From Polytrichum commune (Eukaryota > Streptophyta > Polytrichopsida > Polytrichales > Polytrichaceae): a DNA stretch of 64,000 bases. The DNA lies in contig OX485807.1 of NCBI GenBank assembly GCA_950295325.1, forward strand, positions 2,916,501-2,980,500, written 5' to 3'. Under the pieces are notes generated by a model, which worked only from the letters and a program-made list of their open reading frames with translations, did not search any database and was not told the origin of the DNA. The position numbers were made by a program, and so were the translations under genes. Of the stretch, positions 11,386-24,535 are shown piece by piece; within the stretch, counting starts at the first letter, position 1; every line of letters begins with the position of its first letter.

Positions 11386-12389
11386 GTCTCATGCATTTGT
11401 ACATGGGATTTAACCCCATGAAGCAAATTGCCTCAATTATGTCTACAAATTATACGCGGTTGTAGAATAAAGAAGATATTTGTCATGTATATGCTTGTAA
11501 ATTGTTTCTTATCGACAAAGTCATCAAAGTATGACACATGGGATGACAACTATTGCTTCATAACTAGACAAATAAATATATATTCCTCTAGAGTCTATAA
11601 ACTTGTATATCCAAATGAGGTGAACTCCTCTTGTGAGAAACCTTAGAAGTTGGAAGAAGAGAGCAAGATCAAACTCAAGTAACACTTCAATGCCCAATAA
11701 TCAATACTTTTATGTTCACTTACATGATACCATACATATTACAGTGAATGCCCCCCCCACCCCCCAAAGAATAAAAAAAATAAAAAATCATCCCCTAGTG
11801 AACAATGCACATACAAGCTAGTACTCAGGTTCGAAAAATCTCCAACGAGTGGATTTTAGAGGCTACAACACCTCAACTATGGAAAAAATGGACTTCTATG
11901 TTGATTCCAAAGCATGAAGACAAACGGCAAGACCCAGGATTCCATCAGCAACACCTTCGAAGACTCCTTCCAAGTTACGACCATGCGGTAACAACACTAG
12001 GGACAAGGGACAACTTGAGACCATGTTTCCTTGTTTGTCAGGCATGTAGTTAGATCAGGGAAGGACGATCAGTGGAGTGCATATATACAGTTGGATTGGC
12101 CATTAGATTGGGCCACAAGCAATTACTGCCATGCAGCGTTTTACATTGAATTCGTCACTTCCAAACATGTACATACTGGCTGGCAAATGCGTACAATTTG
12201 CAAGGATGAGATGAGATGAGTGGAAAGGTGGGGTTGCATCGACAGTTGTCTATTCTGCATGCAAAATGTACATTCTGCAAGTTATGAGATAAGTCACGGG
12301 TGGAAACAAGCGTGCAGCTAGCAACGGCCACCACATTTCTATTTTGCACTCTATTTATATCATTATAGCGACCAAATTGAGCACAATCC

Positions 12390-12618
12390 GTGTCCAGGGA
12401 GATGTTTAAGCATAATCTGGTTGAGAGATCCTAGTGTTTCTAGATCCACCCGGTTGCATGTTGACATCTTTCGGTGTTTCTTGATGAGTTCGAAGTATAA
12501 TCTCTCCAAGTTCCTCGGAAATGATCGGTAATTTTCCTGTGGTCTTGAACTTCGATTAGTTATTTCTTGAACTCAACCGATTCGTTTGTAAGTAGCGGTT
12601 TGTTCTCCCTGTTCATTG
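12390..12618 (+). mobile_element. Small 10-bp-TSD element, copy c (left arm)
   Basis: This copy of the GTGTCCAGGGAG...CTCCCTGTTCATTG family spans about 229 bp. The flanks TGAGCACAAT and TGATTGCAAT look like a decayed 10-bp target duplication (the right-arm version reads TGAGCGCAAT). It is non-coding and mirrored at 29027-29254. Confidence 0.65.
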
Positions 12619-13865
12619 ATTGCAATGGGTGCCATCCGCATACTGTACATGCTATGCAAAATTTATCAATACCCCTAATCTAAATTCTAAGGTGGTTTAG
12701 GCTTGACTAGTCATTATTAACGGTTTGCTTTCTTCTACTAATAATCTACTCTTCCAACTATGTTCATATGTGGTGGTGGTCAAATTGGGATAAGGAACAT
12801 GAGAGTTGAACTTGCTAGTTTGGAGTCAAGATGAATACCTTGTAAATTTTTGTGGGAGTGCCCGTTCATGCATTTTTCTTTAGATGCATTTCCTCCAAAT
12901 ACATATTATATTTTCAATTTGAAAATATATTGAATTCTAGCAGTATTCAAGGCCATGGTTTGTCTAAGGATCACCCACATGATTGAAGTCTAAGAGGTCA
13001 GGATACTTAAATATGCAATGTAGTTAGAATGGACTTTGAAGGGTACCCAAGGGGGTTCACCCCACATTTACAAGCATACACTACATGAATGCACCACCTT
13101 CAATTGAACACCCTTATAGACATCGTTTGGGTGGACAGTAGAAGGGATATACATATAAAGTTATAGCTAATAGATAGCAAGAATGAAAAGGTAATATCAC
13201 ACCTTAAATATAATATAACATAAGAGTACAAATATGACATAAGAGTACACATACAACATAAAAGTAGAATGAAAAGATAATATCATATCTTATATATACA
13301 AGAAAAGAAAAACTTATGAAATATATATAGGCCTCCAACGTACTTAATAATCTCTTCACAAAGTCAAACAAGAATTTAGGTATATTTGGATATGCATAAA
13401 TTTTGGACAATTCCAACTGCTCATATGACACACACTACATTGCAAAACTACACAAATATGATGGATGGCAAACATGGAATACTAACATGATTTGAAGTTG
13501 TGGTTGTTGTCTTGTTGCTTTTGTTATTGTCGTTTGATGTTTTTGTCTCCACAAATGCATAATATCCCTTATTACTTTTGGACAAGTGGTTTGTCCAAGT
13601 ATACTTATATGTCAATTAGTCATGAAAGACTATTCCATCAATTGGATGTAACACATACAAATTTGTTCTACACATTACCAAATTCAAGTCTATCCTTATG
13701 TGGTCGGTCACATCGAAATCCACACTGTGCCACTTCACTTTTGATACCAACATCACCATATTATCATCTTCAAAAGTTGGCTAATGAGATAAATTGGATC
13801 TCTTTACATCTCCACCTATTTAATTTTGCTATCTTCCAACCCATGCTATATCCCCCCTCCAAGTA

Positions 13866-14020
13866 CCAACTCTTGATGAATGGCTTTGATGACTTTTAGG
13901 TCTTCCTCTAGTTCGCATGATGAAAATGATGCAGCACAATCACATCCCAACTTGAGTGCATTGTTGCATGCCCCGTTCCGTCCCTTCAAAGTCTCACCAC
14001 AAGTTTTGCATAGAGCATGC
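13866..14020 (-). pseudogene. Fragment of an unrecognised cysteine-containing gene (left arm)
   Basis: On the minus strand the block encodes ILHALCKTCGETLKGRNGAC followed by NNALK, a CDCAAS segment and an acidic helix ending in IKAIHQELV. It matches the open frame at 27630-27827 in the right arm. Only about 50 codons survive and upstream sequence is full of stops. C..C and C.C pairs hint at a small zinc-binding fold, but I do not recognise the family. It may be debris of a transposon protein. Confidence 0.35.
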
Positions 14021-15030
14021 AAGATTCTACCTTAGTCAACATGTTGCCTATCCACATTACTTTTAAATGTGGGATTCTCATTCTCACTCGAGACTTGTTG
14101 GATTTTGAAAATCTTGGCGTCATCTACACTTACAAAAAGTTGAATGTTGATCTTCAAAACGTTCATAATTAGTTGGAATTGACAATTATAGTTTGGATCC
14201 TTGCATATTTTGGCATTTATATGTTGGAGTTAATCGAATTCCAACATCTTTCTTGAGGATAGACTTAACTCGTCTAGAGAATTATGGGTGTTGATGAAAA
14301 GGAGGAACTATAAATCTATAGGATCAAAGGAGATATACTGATGTTACTTTCCCTATCCTCCTGGTTTTTTTCTCATATTAATGATTAACCAAAATTATTC
14401 ATTTTATTTTATTGGTTAAAAACATACAAGACCGCCAAATTTCAAAACAGAGAGAATTCAATGAGCAACTCTTTAGGGTGTAGGAGGTGGAACCAAGCAC
14501 AACCACATAACACCATGAAGAGTGAAAACACTCCTAGACATAATTAACAATACCAATATTGGGCAATGTGTCAAAAAATCTCAAAGTTTGATTAGTATTA
14601 AGGAAGAACGTTACCTTTATCTTGTACTATATGTTATGCTTGTTTTGTAACATTTTCCTTCACTTTTGCTTTGAAATTGCTTACACAAAGCTTGTGATTT
14701 TATATAGAAGGTCAAGCATTGTATGGATGTGTTCTTCAACTTTGTGTCAATAATTTTGCATCAAAAATGTTTCATAAAACAAGCTTGCAATTCTTATTAG
14801 AAAATTGATCTTGAAGATACATAAGACCCTAGGGATAGTAAGGGTTAAGAAAGTGGACTTCCGTATCGAACATTTGTAGGGACATTGGTATATGGTCTGG
14901 TTTTGAAGGATTAAGATATTATTGGGTCCTTGGAGATTGTAAGGGGCATCATGTCTGTCACAAGTTTCAAATTATTATTCATCACTATGAGTGCCAATGT
15001 TTGCCAATCCTAAAAATTTCTCCATGAGAT

Positions 15031-16617
15031 TCATGAAAACTTTTGCCTGACCAAAGAATGAAATAAGGTCACCATCTATAAATTTCACGTTAGAATTCCC
15101 CAAAAGTCAACATCTTTGACTATTAAGCCTTGAAGGACTGGGGGTGTGTTCAATATAGGGATTTGCAATGTTGGAGGTTCATACAAATCATTGGAGGTTC
15201 ATACAAAATCATTTGAAATTAATCCAACATTAAACTAATCCAACAATAGATTAAATTAATCCAACATTAAACATGTGTTGAGTAATGTTGGGAAAATATC
15301 ATTGTTCGTGGTCTTGAATAACATCTAGTAGCAGTAAGGGAAGTAGTGAAGTAGACGCAATTTGGTTATGTTGAGTTAGCACTACATAACCTTAGCAAGG
15401 GTATGGATTGGTTAGGGGCAAGACTTGGAATTAGTGTATGACAAGGGAGATAACCAGTAAAGGATATATACTGCTAGGGCATGGCATAGGTAACCCTTAT
15501 ATCCCACATGGAAACTACAATCCAAAACATATAAAGATGAAATAGACCACCCTCTATGTTACAATAAATATGTTTGTAGTGTCACCAATTCTAATTTGCA
15601 ATTGCCATATAAATAGAAAGTTGGTTGTGAACAAGTGTGACCAACACATATCCACCCCTATCACCCTTTGTTTCATAGGGTGACTGCACAAACATGTGAA
15701 TTGTCCTTTGCGTAAAAAGATTTTTGTTAAAAATTTGGTGTTTGTTAAAAATTAACAAAACTCCACTTGTTTCTAGAAAGGTTCAAAGGTGTACACTAAA
15801 TATCGTACTCGGTGTCACCGATATATTTGTCTTGCTCAATACTAAATGTAAGTTACTGCCAATGTAGTGTCATCAACACTAAATGTAAACCTAGCATTAT
15901 TTGTCATTCTTGTAAAAATAATTTGAGCACTATAGATTTATAGTGTTGTAATCACTCACTTACTAAGAAATTTACCATCCAAATTTCAATCATTCTAGAC
16001 GTTATTCCATTACACAAATGTTAAGGTGCAAAATTTGCCAAAAGTGGATGAACTGAAAGTAAGCTAGATGACAATGTTTGTAAAATTATTCATAAAAGTG
16101 TCATTAGAAAAATTACCACAAATTATGACATAGAACACCATATGATACTAAATACAATATTTAGAGTAACTTGACAAGCTAGAAAGAAGGTAATGGAATC
16201 AAGCATATCACAAAGCCAAATTTCATATGAATTGTGCCAAATTTGATAATGGTGAATTTAGGTCACAGTCTTCACAAGAGCTTTTCACAGGATCGGTTGT
16301 AAAAACTCTTTTTAAAGAACGCATTCAAAAGTCCTCATGATATATCCCCTCTGTATCAATATCAAAACAATACCAAAAACTCTAGAGTGGCAAAATTGTG
16401 AAGTGTCCAATTTAGCATTTCAACAATCTATTAAACAATAACAAAGACAATCATTCTTGAACCTTTTATCCATTTATTTAGAAACAAATGGATTCTCTTT
16501 TTATTACACTGCAATTAAAATATACAAGGCCGATTGGACTCTAGGATGCACATGTGAATGCTTCAATTTGAACAAACTCTAACTTAAGTTTGACTCTTGA
16601 TCACTGGATGAACCTAA
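15031..16617. other. Start of the central spacer, no gene seen
   Basis: The spacer between the inverted arms begins here. No protein-like frame was found. It contains short AT-rich direct repeats near 15170-15290 (TCCAACATTAAAC motif) and one copy of a dispersed repeat at 15786-16130. Confidence 0.5.
15786..16130 (+). repeat. Dispersed repeat (pairs with 20775-21105)
   Basis: Same orientation as 20775-21105. Shared landmarks are CTTGCTCAATACTAAGTGTA, a GTAGTGTCAYYAACACYAAATG stretch, TTATAGATTTAT, and near the end GTGTCATTAGMAAARTT followed by CACAA. The copies are clearly diverged. No coding capacity and no clear target duplication were found. Confidence 0.6.
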
Positions 16618-17117
16618 GGGCCACTTCACACACGAGCCAAGAGCCGTGACCATGAAATTGTGAGAGCCCAAAAGAAAGTGTCCAAAGGCCGTCCCAACAC
16701 ACCTCCGAAATCATGTAGTGTGGTCACAAATCCTCAAGTGTAGTGTGTAGTCATATGTGACCGGGCCCTCAACCAAATGCTACTTCAATGAATTTCTATT
16801 CATGCAGGGTCCTTGCACATGATAAAATAGAATAAATCAACGGTTTTGAGCATTCGGAGTGCCATGGTCTCCCAGTTTTGTGTTAGACCTACCTCCAAGA
16901 GGTGGTTTTTGAGAATAGTCCAAGTGACCATGAAACATGCTCCATTCGGTGCCATGTAGGAATCCATGTAGACTTTAAATCCATCTTGCATTCACATACT
17001 CCATTGGTTCCTCAAGCATGGTGTGAAGCAAATTTGGACCGGCTCCGCCTTTTCCACCAATGAGAGTGCTTGAAGTGAAATGGTCACGGGCTCTCAGTCT
17101 CGTGTGTGCAGTGGCCC
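16618..17117. mobile_element. PIF/Harbinger-type MITE, 500 bp, copy 1
   Basis: The inverted ends are GGGCCACTTCACACACGAG at the left and its near-complement CTCGTGTGTGCAGTGGCCC at the right. It is flanked on both sides by TAA (16615-16617 and 17118-17120), the 3-bp TWA target duplication typical of PIF/Harbinger. There is no transposase, so it is a MITE. Closely related copies are at 39118-39615 and, partial and inverted, 40177-40550. The short frames inside are chance. Confidence 0.8.
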
Positions 17118-17120
17118 TAA

Positions 17121-19777
17121 GATTATGAACTCTCAAGCTGCATCTCATCCGGAAAATTGGATGGTAGTGAGAGTTTGGCCACGAATTGAGCATGAAGTAC
17201 ATGAATAAATGCAAGCTTCCAAGTTCCTGACAATCGCTCGTAGGCAGTATGCAACACGTAAAGTCAAAAAATTGAAAAATTGAAATTTTTGTACGTGGCT
17301 CACATCACAAATTGAAGTGATTAGATGGACATGTTTGTAAGGTGCTGCAAAAATTATTTCATCAAGATCACGTTATATCTACCAAAACTGCAAACATTAT
17401 CACGGAGATCACATTATGTGTACAAAAACTGCAAATGTTATCATGAAGATCACAATACGTACAAGTTGTGAGATTTGTGTAAGATTTTCAAGGTGTAAAC
17501 TTTTGTCATGCTCATAGGCCACATCTCCCACCGGTTTATGTTGGTTCGATGTATGATATCACAAGATAGATCTGGGGGATAAGGTAGAATTGTGTAAGAG
17601 TCGGTTTACACTACGGTGAAGAAGTGCAAATGGAGCAATATGATTGGCTACGAAATGGGTTTTTTACCGGCTAGGGTTTACACTTCGGCCAAGACTTATC
17701 TAGTGAAGAACTTCAAGATGGATGGAAAATTGACATGGCTGCCAACATGGCAATACTTTTTGCTAGGGAAGTTCTCTGAAAGTTAGGTTTCTTGGGCAAC
17801 TTAAAACCCTTAAACAAGAAATGTGTGGCCTCCGGACAACTCCAACTTGAAGCAAAATAATTTTTTTTTATTTTTTTTTCATCTTGTCTGCCATACAAAC
17901 TGTTGCCTCAAATAACCTTGTCTTAGGCTGAAATTCTTGATTAACTGGTGCACTTTCTTTACTCTAGTCTAAACCGGCCCTAAATTCATCAATGATCCAA
18001 TCGTGACCCCTACTTGTAGCCCCTTTGTGGATGGCAATGATTCCTAAAGCGGTCAGCATCTCCATATAAATTGTTTGTATATCTATCATATTGTGTGGCC
18101 AAGCTAGTGCAAAGTGGGTGGTAGAATTAACCAATGATATTAGTACTTGTTTTGTTCTTAACCATCCAATTTGTTGTCACCCAATATTTGATTGGATGAC
18201 CAATATTAACAATCCACACCCTAGACCTAAATCCTAACCTATACACTTCATGCCAATCTTTAAAATTTGAACCATTCACAAGACCTTAAGGACATCATAT
18301 AGTGTGTCTAATATCAATTCCCATACCCTAGCAAAATCTCTAGTTGATTTCATGTATAATCTCTCTTATCCATGAATGACATTCTTGTAGGTTTACAATC
18401 ATGTTCCATCCTCTATCATGCATAATATGTTTACTTTGCCAAGAAATAGAATGCCCCCAATCTTATGGAGATTTTGTGACCTATTGTCACAAGTAATACC
18501 ACTTTTGTGCACCCACATGCTATAAGTGCAGTTAATTAAGGTGCACCCATGTGGATCCAAATTTAGACATTCCAATTATGACATGTGTGTATCCCAATTT
18601 ATACATTCATCCTTATTTTCATATTTTTGTTATCCACTATGTCATCCAAAATGTTTAGAAAAAAAAATCCACTGACTAACCTAACTTGAAATTTTCAACT
18701 ATATGATATTTGGATCTTCTTAGTTTAGTTGCCATGGAAATAATTTCTTTGCACGACTTGTTCATGCTAAATTAAGGGAACCTCCTAAAGTTGGATGCCT
18801 TTGTAGAAGTAGTTGATCAAAATAAATGTTGGCGATAGTGGGCTCAAATGCCTTTGGCCTCAAAGGTGGCATGAAAGTTCCAAATTCATTGGGATGCACC
18901 CAGGCGTGATTTAGAGTTAGGAGCTCAAATACCCCTCAAAAGGTAGAGTGAACCAAAAAGTGACTTTGCAAATTCATTTTTATTTTATTTTTTAAACACA
19001 CATCCATGAGCTTGAAAGTGATGCTAATTTAGCCATGCCATCCATAAGCAATTCATGGTGCCTTCAATTACATTCCTATGTTCATATAATTCAAAATTTT
19101 GGATGATTATATATATATATAATATAATATAATATAATAATATGGAAAGCAACTTTGAAATGTAGCTATTGGACATTGATTTAGCTGTACTTTTCATTAT
19201 GTACACAATCATTATATTGTCAAACAACTTGATAATACTAAAATCTATGATTATATTAGGCCACCAAAATTGTGTTGAAAAATCTTTAGGCATTTTTTCA
19301 ATGCACTCTCAAGTCACTTTACACCTACTACTTTCTAGATCATTGTTGATGGCAATTGCATATATCATGTGTGTACTTATTACCTTGAAAAAATAATCTC
19401 ATTTTTCAACTTTCAATTGGTCATTATTGAACCCCACATGTTCTTCCATCCACCTACTAGATTGATGAGGAAGTATGTGACCTTAAACGTTTTTTTTCAT
19501 GCACTGCTTGGCCACTTGCCATTTAGGCATGACAAGGATCAAGGAAGCTTCACTTTACCTTGCTTGGACCCAATTTGAACGTTTTTCCAAAGTTTACAAT
19601 GATTAGAATGGCACCTTATGAATCCCATGTAGAATGTCTATGACACACTCATTGAATTCTTGACAATCTTATAATCAAAAGTCACCTCATGTCACTCAAG
19701 AATGAGGCCGTCAAGAGTAGTTGAGTGTTTGAGCTCTTGTTTGTGGGTCCCAAGCCGATGGACATTCACAAATTTAC
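17121..19777. other. Spacer DNA without recognisable genes
   Basis: Mostly AT-rich sequence with scattered old coding-like debris. About 17650-17860, on the plus strand, reads LVKNFKMDGKLTWLPTWQYF and then stops, without a recognised family. TA-rich runs lie at about 19105-19140. The remaining frames of 60-90 codons have no domain. Confidence 0.45.
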
Positions 19778-20706
19778 AGTCCTTCAATACGAGATCCGGT
19801 AATATGACAACCTTGGTATAATGACAAGTTTTGGTAACCGGACTTCTACCTCTATAATATGACTGTGACATTGTTAATGCAACAATCCTGGACCTCCAAA
19901 ATGCCACATTATAAAAGTAAGAAATACATGTATGATGGGTCCCATAGATATATATATATATATATATATGTAACTTTCACATATTATGAAATGTGGACAA
20001 AATAAATTTAATGTAAAATGATGTTAAAACATTGGAACTCAGGGAACTAGGTTCTCTATCTAAGAACCTAATCAAGAGGCTCATTTGTTTTTGTCTCTTT
20101 TGTAGCAGTTTCTCACCTAAACCCTCAACTAAGATGCATACTTTTTTTGAGCATATTGAAATCCGTATTTACCATTTTTTGGAAAGCTATTGAAATTGCA
20201 CTTCTCCAGGTAGTAATGTTGCTCCATTTTGAGTTGTATTGATAGAGTTATGACTATTTGAAGGTTGGTTGAGTTTTTGAAGTTGATTGACCTCCACCTA
20301 TTGTAAAACTAGTAGATGCTCAACATCATGCTCGATTGTTATTGACAATTTTTATAGACAACCCATTAGGTTTAAATTCTGTAAACATAATGAAATTGCA
20401 AGCCATATCAGAGAAGCTCAATAAGATATACATTGATAATTTGAAGTGACAACATCAACGGACTATTGATTCCTTCTTCAAGTCCACATGGATTTCATGA
20501 CAAAAATTTACATATTTGTGAAGAAATTTGAAAAAATGTTTTATTTTATATTATATATGTGGCCAAATATCTAATGTGTATTTTCACAAAATACCTCGGT
20601 ATTATGACAAAGAGGTCCAATTTGTCATGTAATTGAATCTGTGACACCACGATAGTATGACAATTTTCTCAATTCCCAAACGTGTCATATTAAAGAGGTA
20701 GGACTG
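19778..20706 (+). mobile_element. Decayed pogo-like (Tc1/mariner) DNA transposon
   Basis: The left end begins CAGTCCTT next to TA and the right end closes with GGACTG. Subterminal sequence on both sides carries inverted AATATGACA / TGTCATATT and CCTCTATAATATGAC / AATATGACAC... motifs, as in plant pogo-type MITEs. Near the right end the plus strand encodes a piece ending in a degraded QHQRTIDSFFKS, which resembles the conserved K-Q-T-T-I-D-S-F-F-K tail of pogo/Tigger transposases. Most of the transposase is missing and stops are frequent. A TA microsatellite sits inside at about 19949-19968. The right-hand TA duplication is not preserved, so the exact right end is uncertain. Confidence 0.5.
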
Positions 20707-20774
20707 GATCATAAGTTCTCCTTTGTATAATATACTTTCCTTTTCATATCTCACTTTGAATGTGACCACATACA

Positions 20775-21105
20775 TTATGTATTGTATTTAGTGTCACCAA
20801 TTCTATATGCCTTGCTCAATACTAAGTGTAAACAGTCTGTGTAGTGTCACTAACACCAAATGTAAACCTAATTAACATGATTTGTCATTCCTTGTCAAAA
20901 ACTTTGATCATTATAGATTTATGCAATTATTGTCACTTACATTGTGAATCTTCATCCAAATATCAATCATCCATGAGAACATTTCCTAACATAAATGTTG
21001 GGATGAAAAATATTTCAAACTTTGTCTCAATAGAAGTTGGGATGACTGTAAATGTAACTTATTCATAAGAAGTGTCATTAGCAAAGTTGCCACAATGACA
21101 CTAGA
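20775..21105 (+). repeat. Dispersed repeat (pairs with 15786-16130)
   Basis: Second copy of the repeat described at 15786-16130, in the same orientation and with similar length and landmarks. It lies just beyond the pogo-like remnant. Confidence 0.6.
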
Positions 21106-21354
21106 TGTGAAAGAAATTAGTATAGTCTATAGTTGCTCAAAGTATTGAGAGCTTTCAATTTTGAATGAAAGCTTGTGAAATCCAAGTAATGAAATTTGCA
21201 AGTTTGAGTTCTTTCTATCAACTCAAATTCTACCAAGCCTTAGAGGATTTCACATTTGGGGCACACATGTGAAAATTTGGGAAATGACTTGCACATACAT
21301 TATATTAGGGTGCAAGCACGGTAAAATGGACAACTCCAGATCCATGCCTAGTGT

Positions 21355-21903
21355 TAAGTGAAAGTGATTCAAAACTATATACTAGCTTTGACTTTTGTGA
21401 AGAAAAAAATAACAAACATTTAAAAAACATGTTGATCTAAAAAGCCAAGAAATTTATGATGATCAAAAAATAAAAATCCAAGAAAAGTCCACATGTTTTA
21501 GAAGGCAGTGCAAGTGGTGTGCAAGTAGGTGATATTGAACAAGTAATTGTCTATTTTTTTTTAAATACCATAAAATTACATTAAATTTATGACTTTCTAC
21601 AAAGTTCTATGGTAATGCCCTCAAGTATATAATGGATTCAAGGAATATGAAAATAATTCTAATTTCAAATTATTTAAGGTTATGAAATCTACGTCCAAAA
21701 CCAAATTCAACCATTTGCTTTTGAGCATCATTTTTAATGATATCTTTTGAAGATCTCAACTTGATATTCTATGTTTCAGTATTTATCACAACAATAAAGG
21801 TCATCATGAAAAATAAATCCCGTTTAAACAATAATTTGCTACTACTTTTAGGCCTTTGACTCCAAAAAAATATGATTTTAGTATATCGAAACACTTTTTG
21901 GGT
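21355..21903 (+). repeat. Dispersed repeat, copy 2 (pairs with 1681-2210)
   Basis: Same orientation and internal order as 1681-2210. The two copies are interrupted by small gaps, which indicates an old family. Class unknown. Confidence 0.6.
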
Positions 21904-22038
21904 CCACTTTACCATACTACACCCAATACTAGAAAATTTCAATAACATGATATGTATTTGGGATGTGGTTGCTATAACATAATATTGAGGGTTCCAGTAT
22001 AATCAAAGACTCGTACTTCGACCTACTTATTGTCGAGG

Positions 22039-22373
22039 CTTATGGGTGTTATTTGGTTCGTAATTCATGTTCTCCAACTTCTACTTAATGGATTTAAACA
22101 ACAAAACTCGTGTTCTATTTGCGAATCTATGATGAAACATATGCAAAAATTGGATCAAAAATCGGAACTCCCTTGTTTAGTTATGGTTATGGGAAGTCCA
22201 TATTTGTATATCTTAATTAAATACATCTAGATCCCCCCCCTCCCCCCAATTGTGTTCATTATTGAGTGTAGAGTAGTTATTAATATTTGAAGATATAGTC
22301 CAATCTCTTCTAAACATGTGTCACTAAGATTTTTGCGCTTTGATCCTCACCAAAGTACATACCAATCAAATTT
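22039..22373 (-). mobile_element. About 330-bp MITE-like element, inverted copy
   Basis: Reverse complement of the units at 59516-59836 and 59849-60164. On the minus strand it starts GGTATGTACTTTGGTGAGGA and ends near AAATAACACCCAT. The internal C run (CCCCCCCCTCCCCCC) corresponds to the position where other family members have a plain GGGAGG or a G run. There is no coding capacity. Confidence 0.55.
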
Positions 22374-24535
22374 AGGAGTCCAATTAAGAAGATGAGCCAC
22401 TTAAGGCCCATCTACTTTATGGGTTGTGCATCTTGTTCAGATGCTTTAGATAAATCATAGGCATCCACAATATTTGTAGGTCCTAGATGAATCTAAGTTC
22501 TTTACACTAATATGTGCAATTGGATTGGCCCATGCTCATTTATTGACATTCCACATTATTTTGAATTTGTACTGCCACAATAACAAATTAGAATAGATAT
22601 TTATTAACTATGGATTTCATATGAACACATAAATGAAGTTATAAGTTTGTAATTTGATTTTGGCCCAAGGTAATTTGCATGGGTAAAGAGGGCAACCTGT
22701 TAGTGAAGGCAACCTAGTTGCACATATCAGTGCAGATGAGAAATACCGGAAGTATTAAAACCTTCTGTTACATTTGTTGCAGTCATATTATTGAGATAAA
22801 TGTGTACCATAGATTTTATTTGACAAAAGTTCCATCGTACAACTCATCGACAATGTTAAGGGAGATGGGTCTTGAATGGTTACTTTTCCTAACTAGTCCA
22901 CTTCTCAATAATTTGGAATTGCTAAGACCATCACTTTAAACATTGAGTACATATATTATTATTCATTTGGAAGACTAAAGTGCCATTTCCTAGCAATTGA
23001 AAGGGGACTTTAATGCACCAAAGTAGGCCTTCTATGAATTTTGCATGCAAAAGTTGTAAGGGTTCAAAGTTTCGTTGGTAGATTACGCGAATCGTTAGGG
23101 GTCCCTGATGTTTACATGGTGAACATTCCCATAACAAATATAAACTTATTGTGCAAGATTTTGGGGTGTTAGTTTTGGGTGGGGCATACCCTCTACCTTA
23201 ATACGACTTGAGATTTGGTGCCTCCTCGCTCGGGAAGTCATGTTGCTGACACCAAAACCTTGGACTTGGGTCAAGGTGTTGCATAAAAATAAAAACTTTT
23301 CACCCACCTTACCTACCGTAAGTGCAAACTTAGCATGGGTTTACACTAGGATCCAAGACCAGAGAAATTGGAAATAAAATTTTTAATCACATGGTTTTAT
23401 TGGTCAAGATATTTTTTGGGACCCAAGGAGTTTACAATAGGGTTTGGGTTCAGTGTACTGGAATATATAAAGTGATGTGGCGCTATTGTGGTATCATTGT
23501 TTTTGTCAAATTTCAACGGTTTCCATGAGTGTGAGATATCATGAATCTTCAAGCTTGGATCCAATCTTGAGTCCTAAAACAAGGTTTATTAAGGGGTGTG
23601 TTGGCCTTGTTGAATCCCAATTTCCTTGTCCTTGGCCCTAACAAAGCTAATCTTAAGAGGTCAAGAACAACTATCCAATGTTTAGAGTTTCATTGATACA
23701 TTGGTTGGAACCCCATATTTATTTATAGTTCCTAATACAAGACATGGAAATTATACAAGAATATAAATAAGATAAGAAAGCCTTGTTCCCGTGTTATGCA
23801 TCTTAAATGGACCTTGGGGAGATGACTATTGGAATTTTAAGAAACTATGTGAGATTAAAAAAATATAAATAGGGTCAGATTAATTCGTTTAGGATAACAT
23901 TTATAATTTTATCGACTCTACCATAGCATTGGAATATAGGTCCCTTATATGATTATATAAAAAAGAGGTGGTGAATTCCTCCATTTTGGTAATTTGTAGG
24001 AAAAAAAATAGGGTCATCGACATAGGATCTCCCTAAAAAGGCGTAGTAGGATTAATAGAATAATCATGGGTTTGACCACTTGGATGAAGAGGTGTGTAGT
24101 TTTTGTCCAAATTTGAACCAAACACGTTAGTATGGCGGAAGATGTCATGGGATTTTTTTCAGGGGAAGGAATGTGTTGGCGCTCCTCAACGGCCATTGGG
24201 TTTTGCAATGGTGCCGAACATGTAGGACCTCGCTAGATGCTAAGAACCCGACAACATCCACCGTTACCCTCAAGCGCTTCGTGCGATCAGTTTTGGTTTT
24301 GTCACAACCTCAATCCTAGATCGTCAAGCTTATGCTTTTTATGAGTAGTTTCTAGGGTTTCTTTCATACAAATTGATGATACAAAGTGGCCACTTCCTTT
24401 GCAATGTTTTTTGTGTGTACTTGGTTTAGGGGTTAGCTTTCATGGTTCGTCATTTTTTTGTTGGTTTTGTGATTACGAGTTATTTTTGGGATTTTGGATA
24501 TGGTCCTGTAATGTCTAAATTTAGGGTTATAATTT
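22374..24535. other. Spacer DNA, no gene seen
   Basis: The stretch has no supported gene. About 22380-22450 and 22840-22900 carry motifs (TCCAATTAAGAAGA, GATGGGTCTTRAATGGTTA) that also occur inside the foldback elements at 3270-3560, so older copies of that internal sequence are present. A slightly more GC-balanced patch at 24150-24320 has no recognisable product. Confidence 0.45.

Larger units (their letters stand above)
6521..15030 (+). repeat. Left arm of a large inverted duplication (about 8.5 kb)
   Basis: The whole block recurs as its reverse complement at about 26625-35140. Landmarks pair up in mirrored order: F-box genes (7615-9162 and 32506-34038), promoter and leader (9879-10130 and 31535-31786), small transposons (10411, 11157, 12390 and 31034, 30256, 29027), an unknown gene fragment (13866-14020 and 27630-27800) and the inner edge (about 15030 and 26625). 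By eye, similarity is above 99% over the 3' half of the F-box gene and promoter, and lower near both edges and the centre. Homology stops sharply at the outer edge (6521/35140) and fades at the inner edge. Confidence 0.9.
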
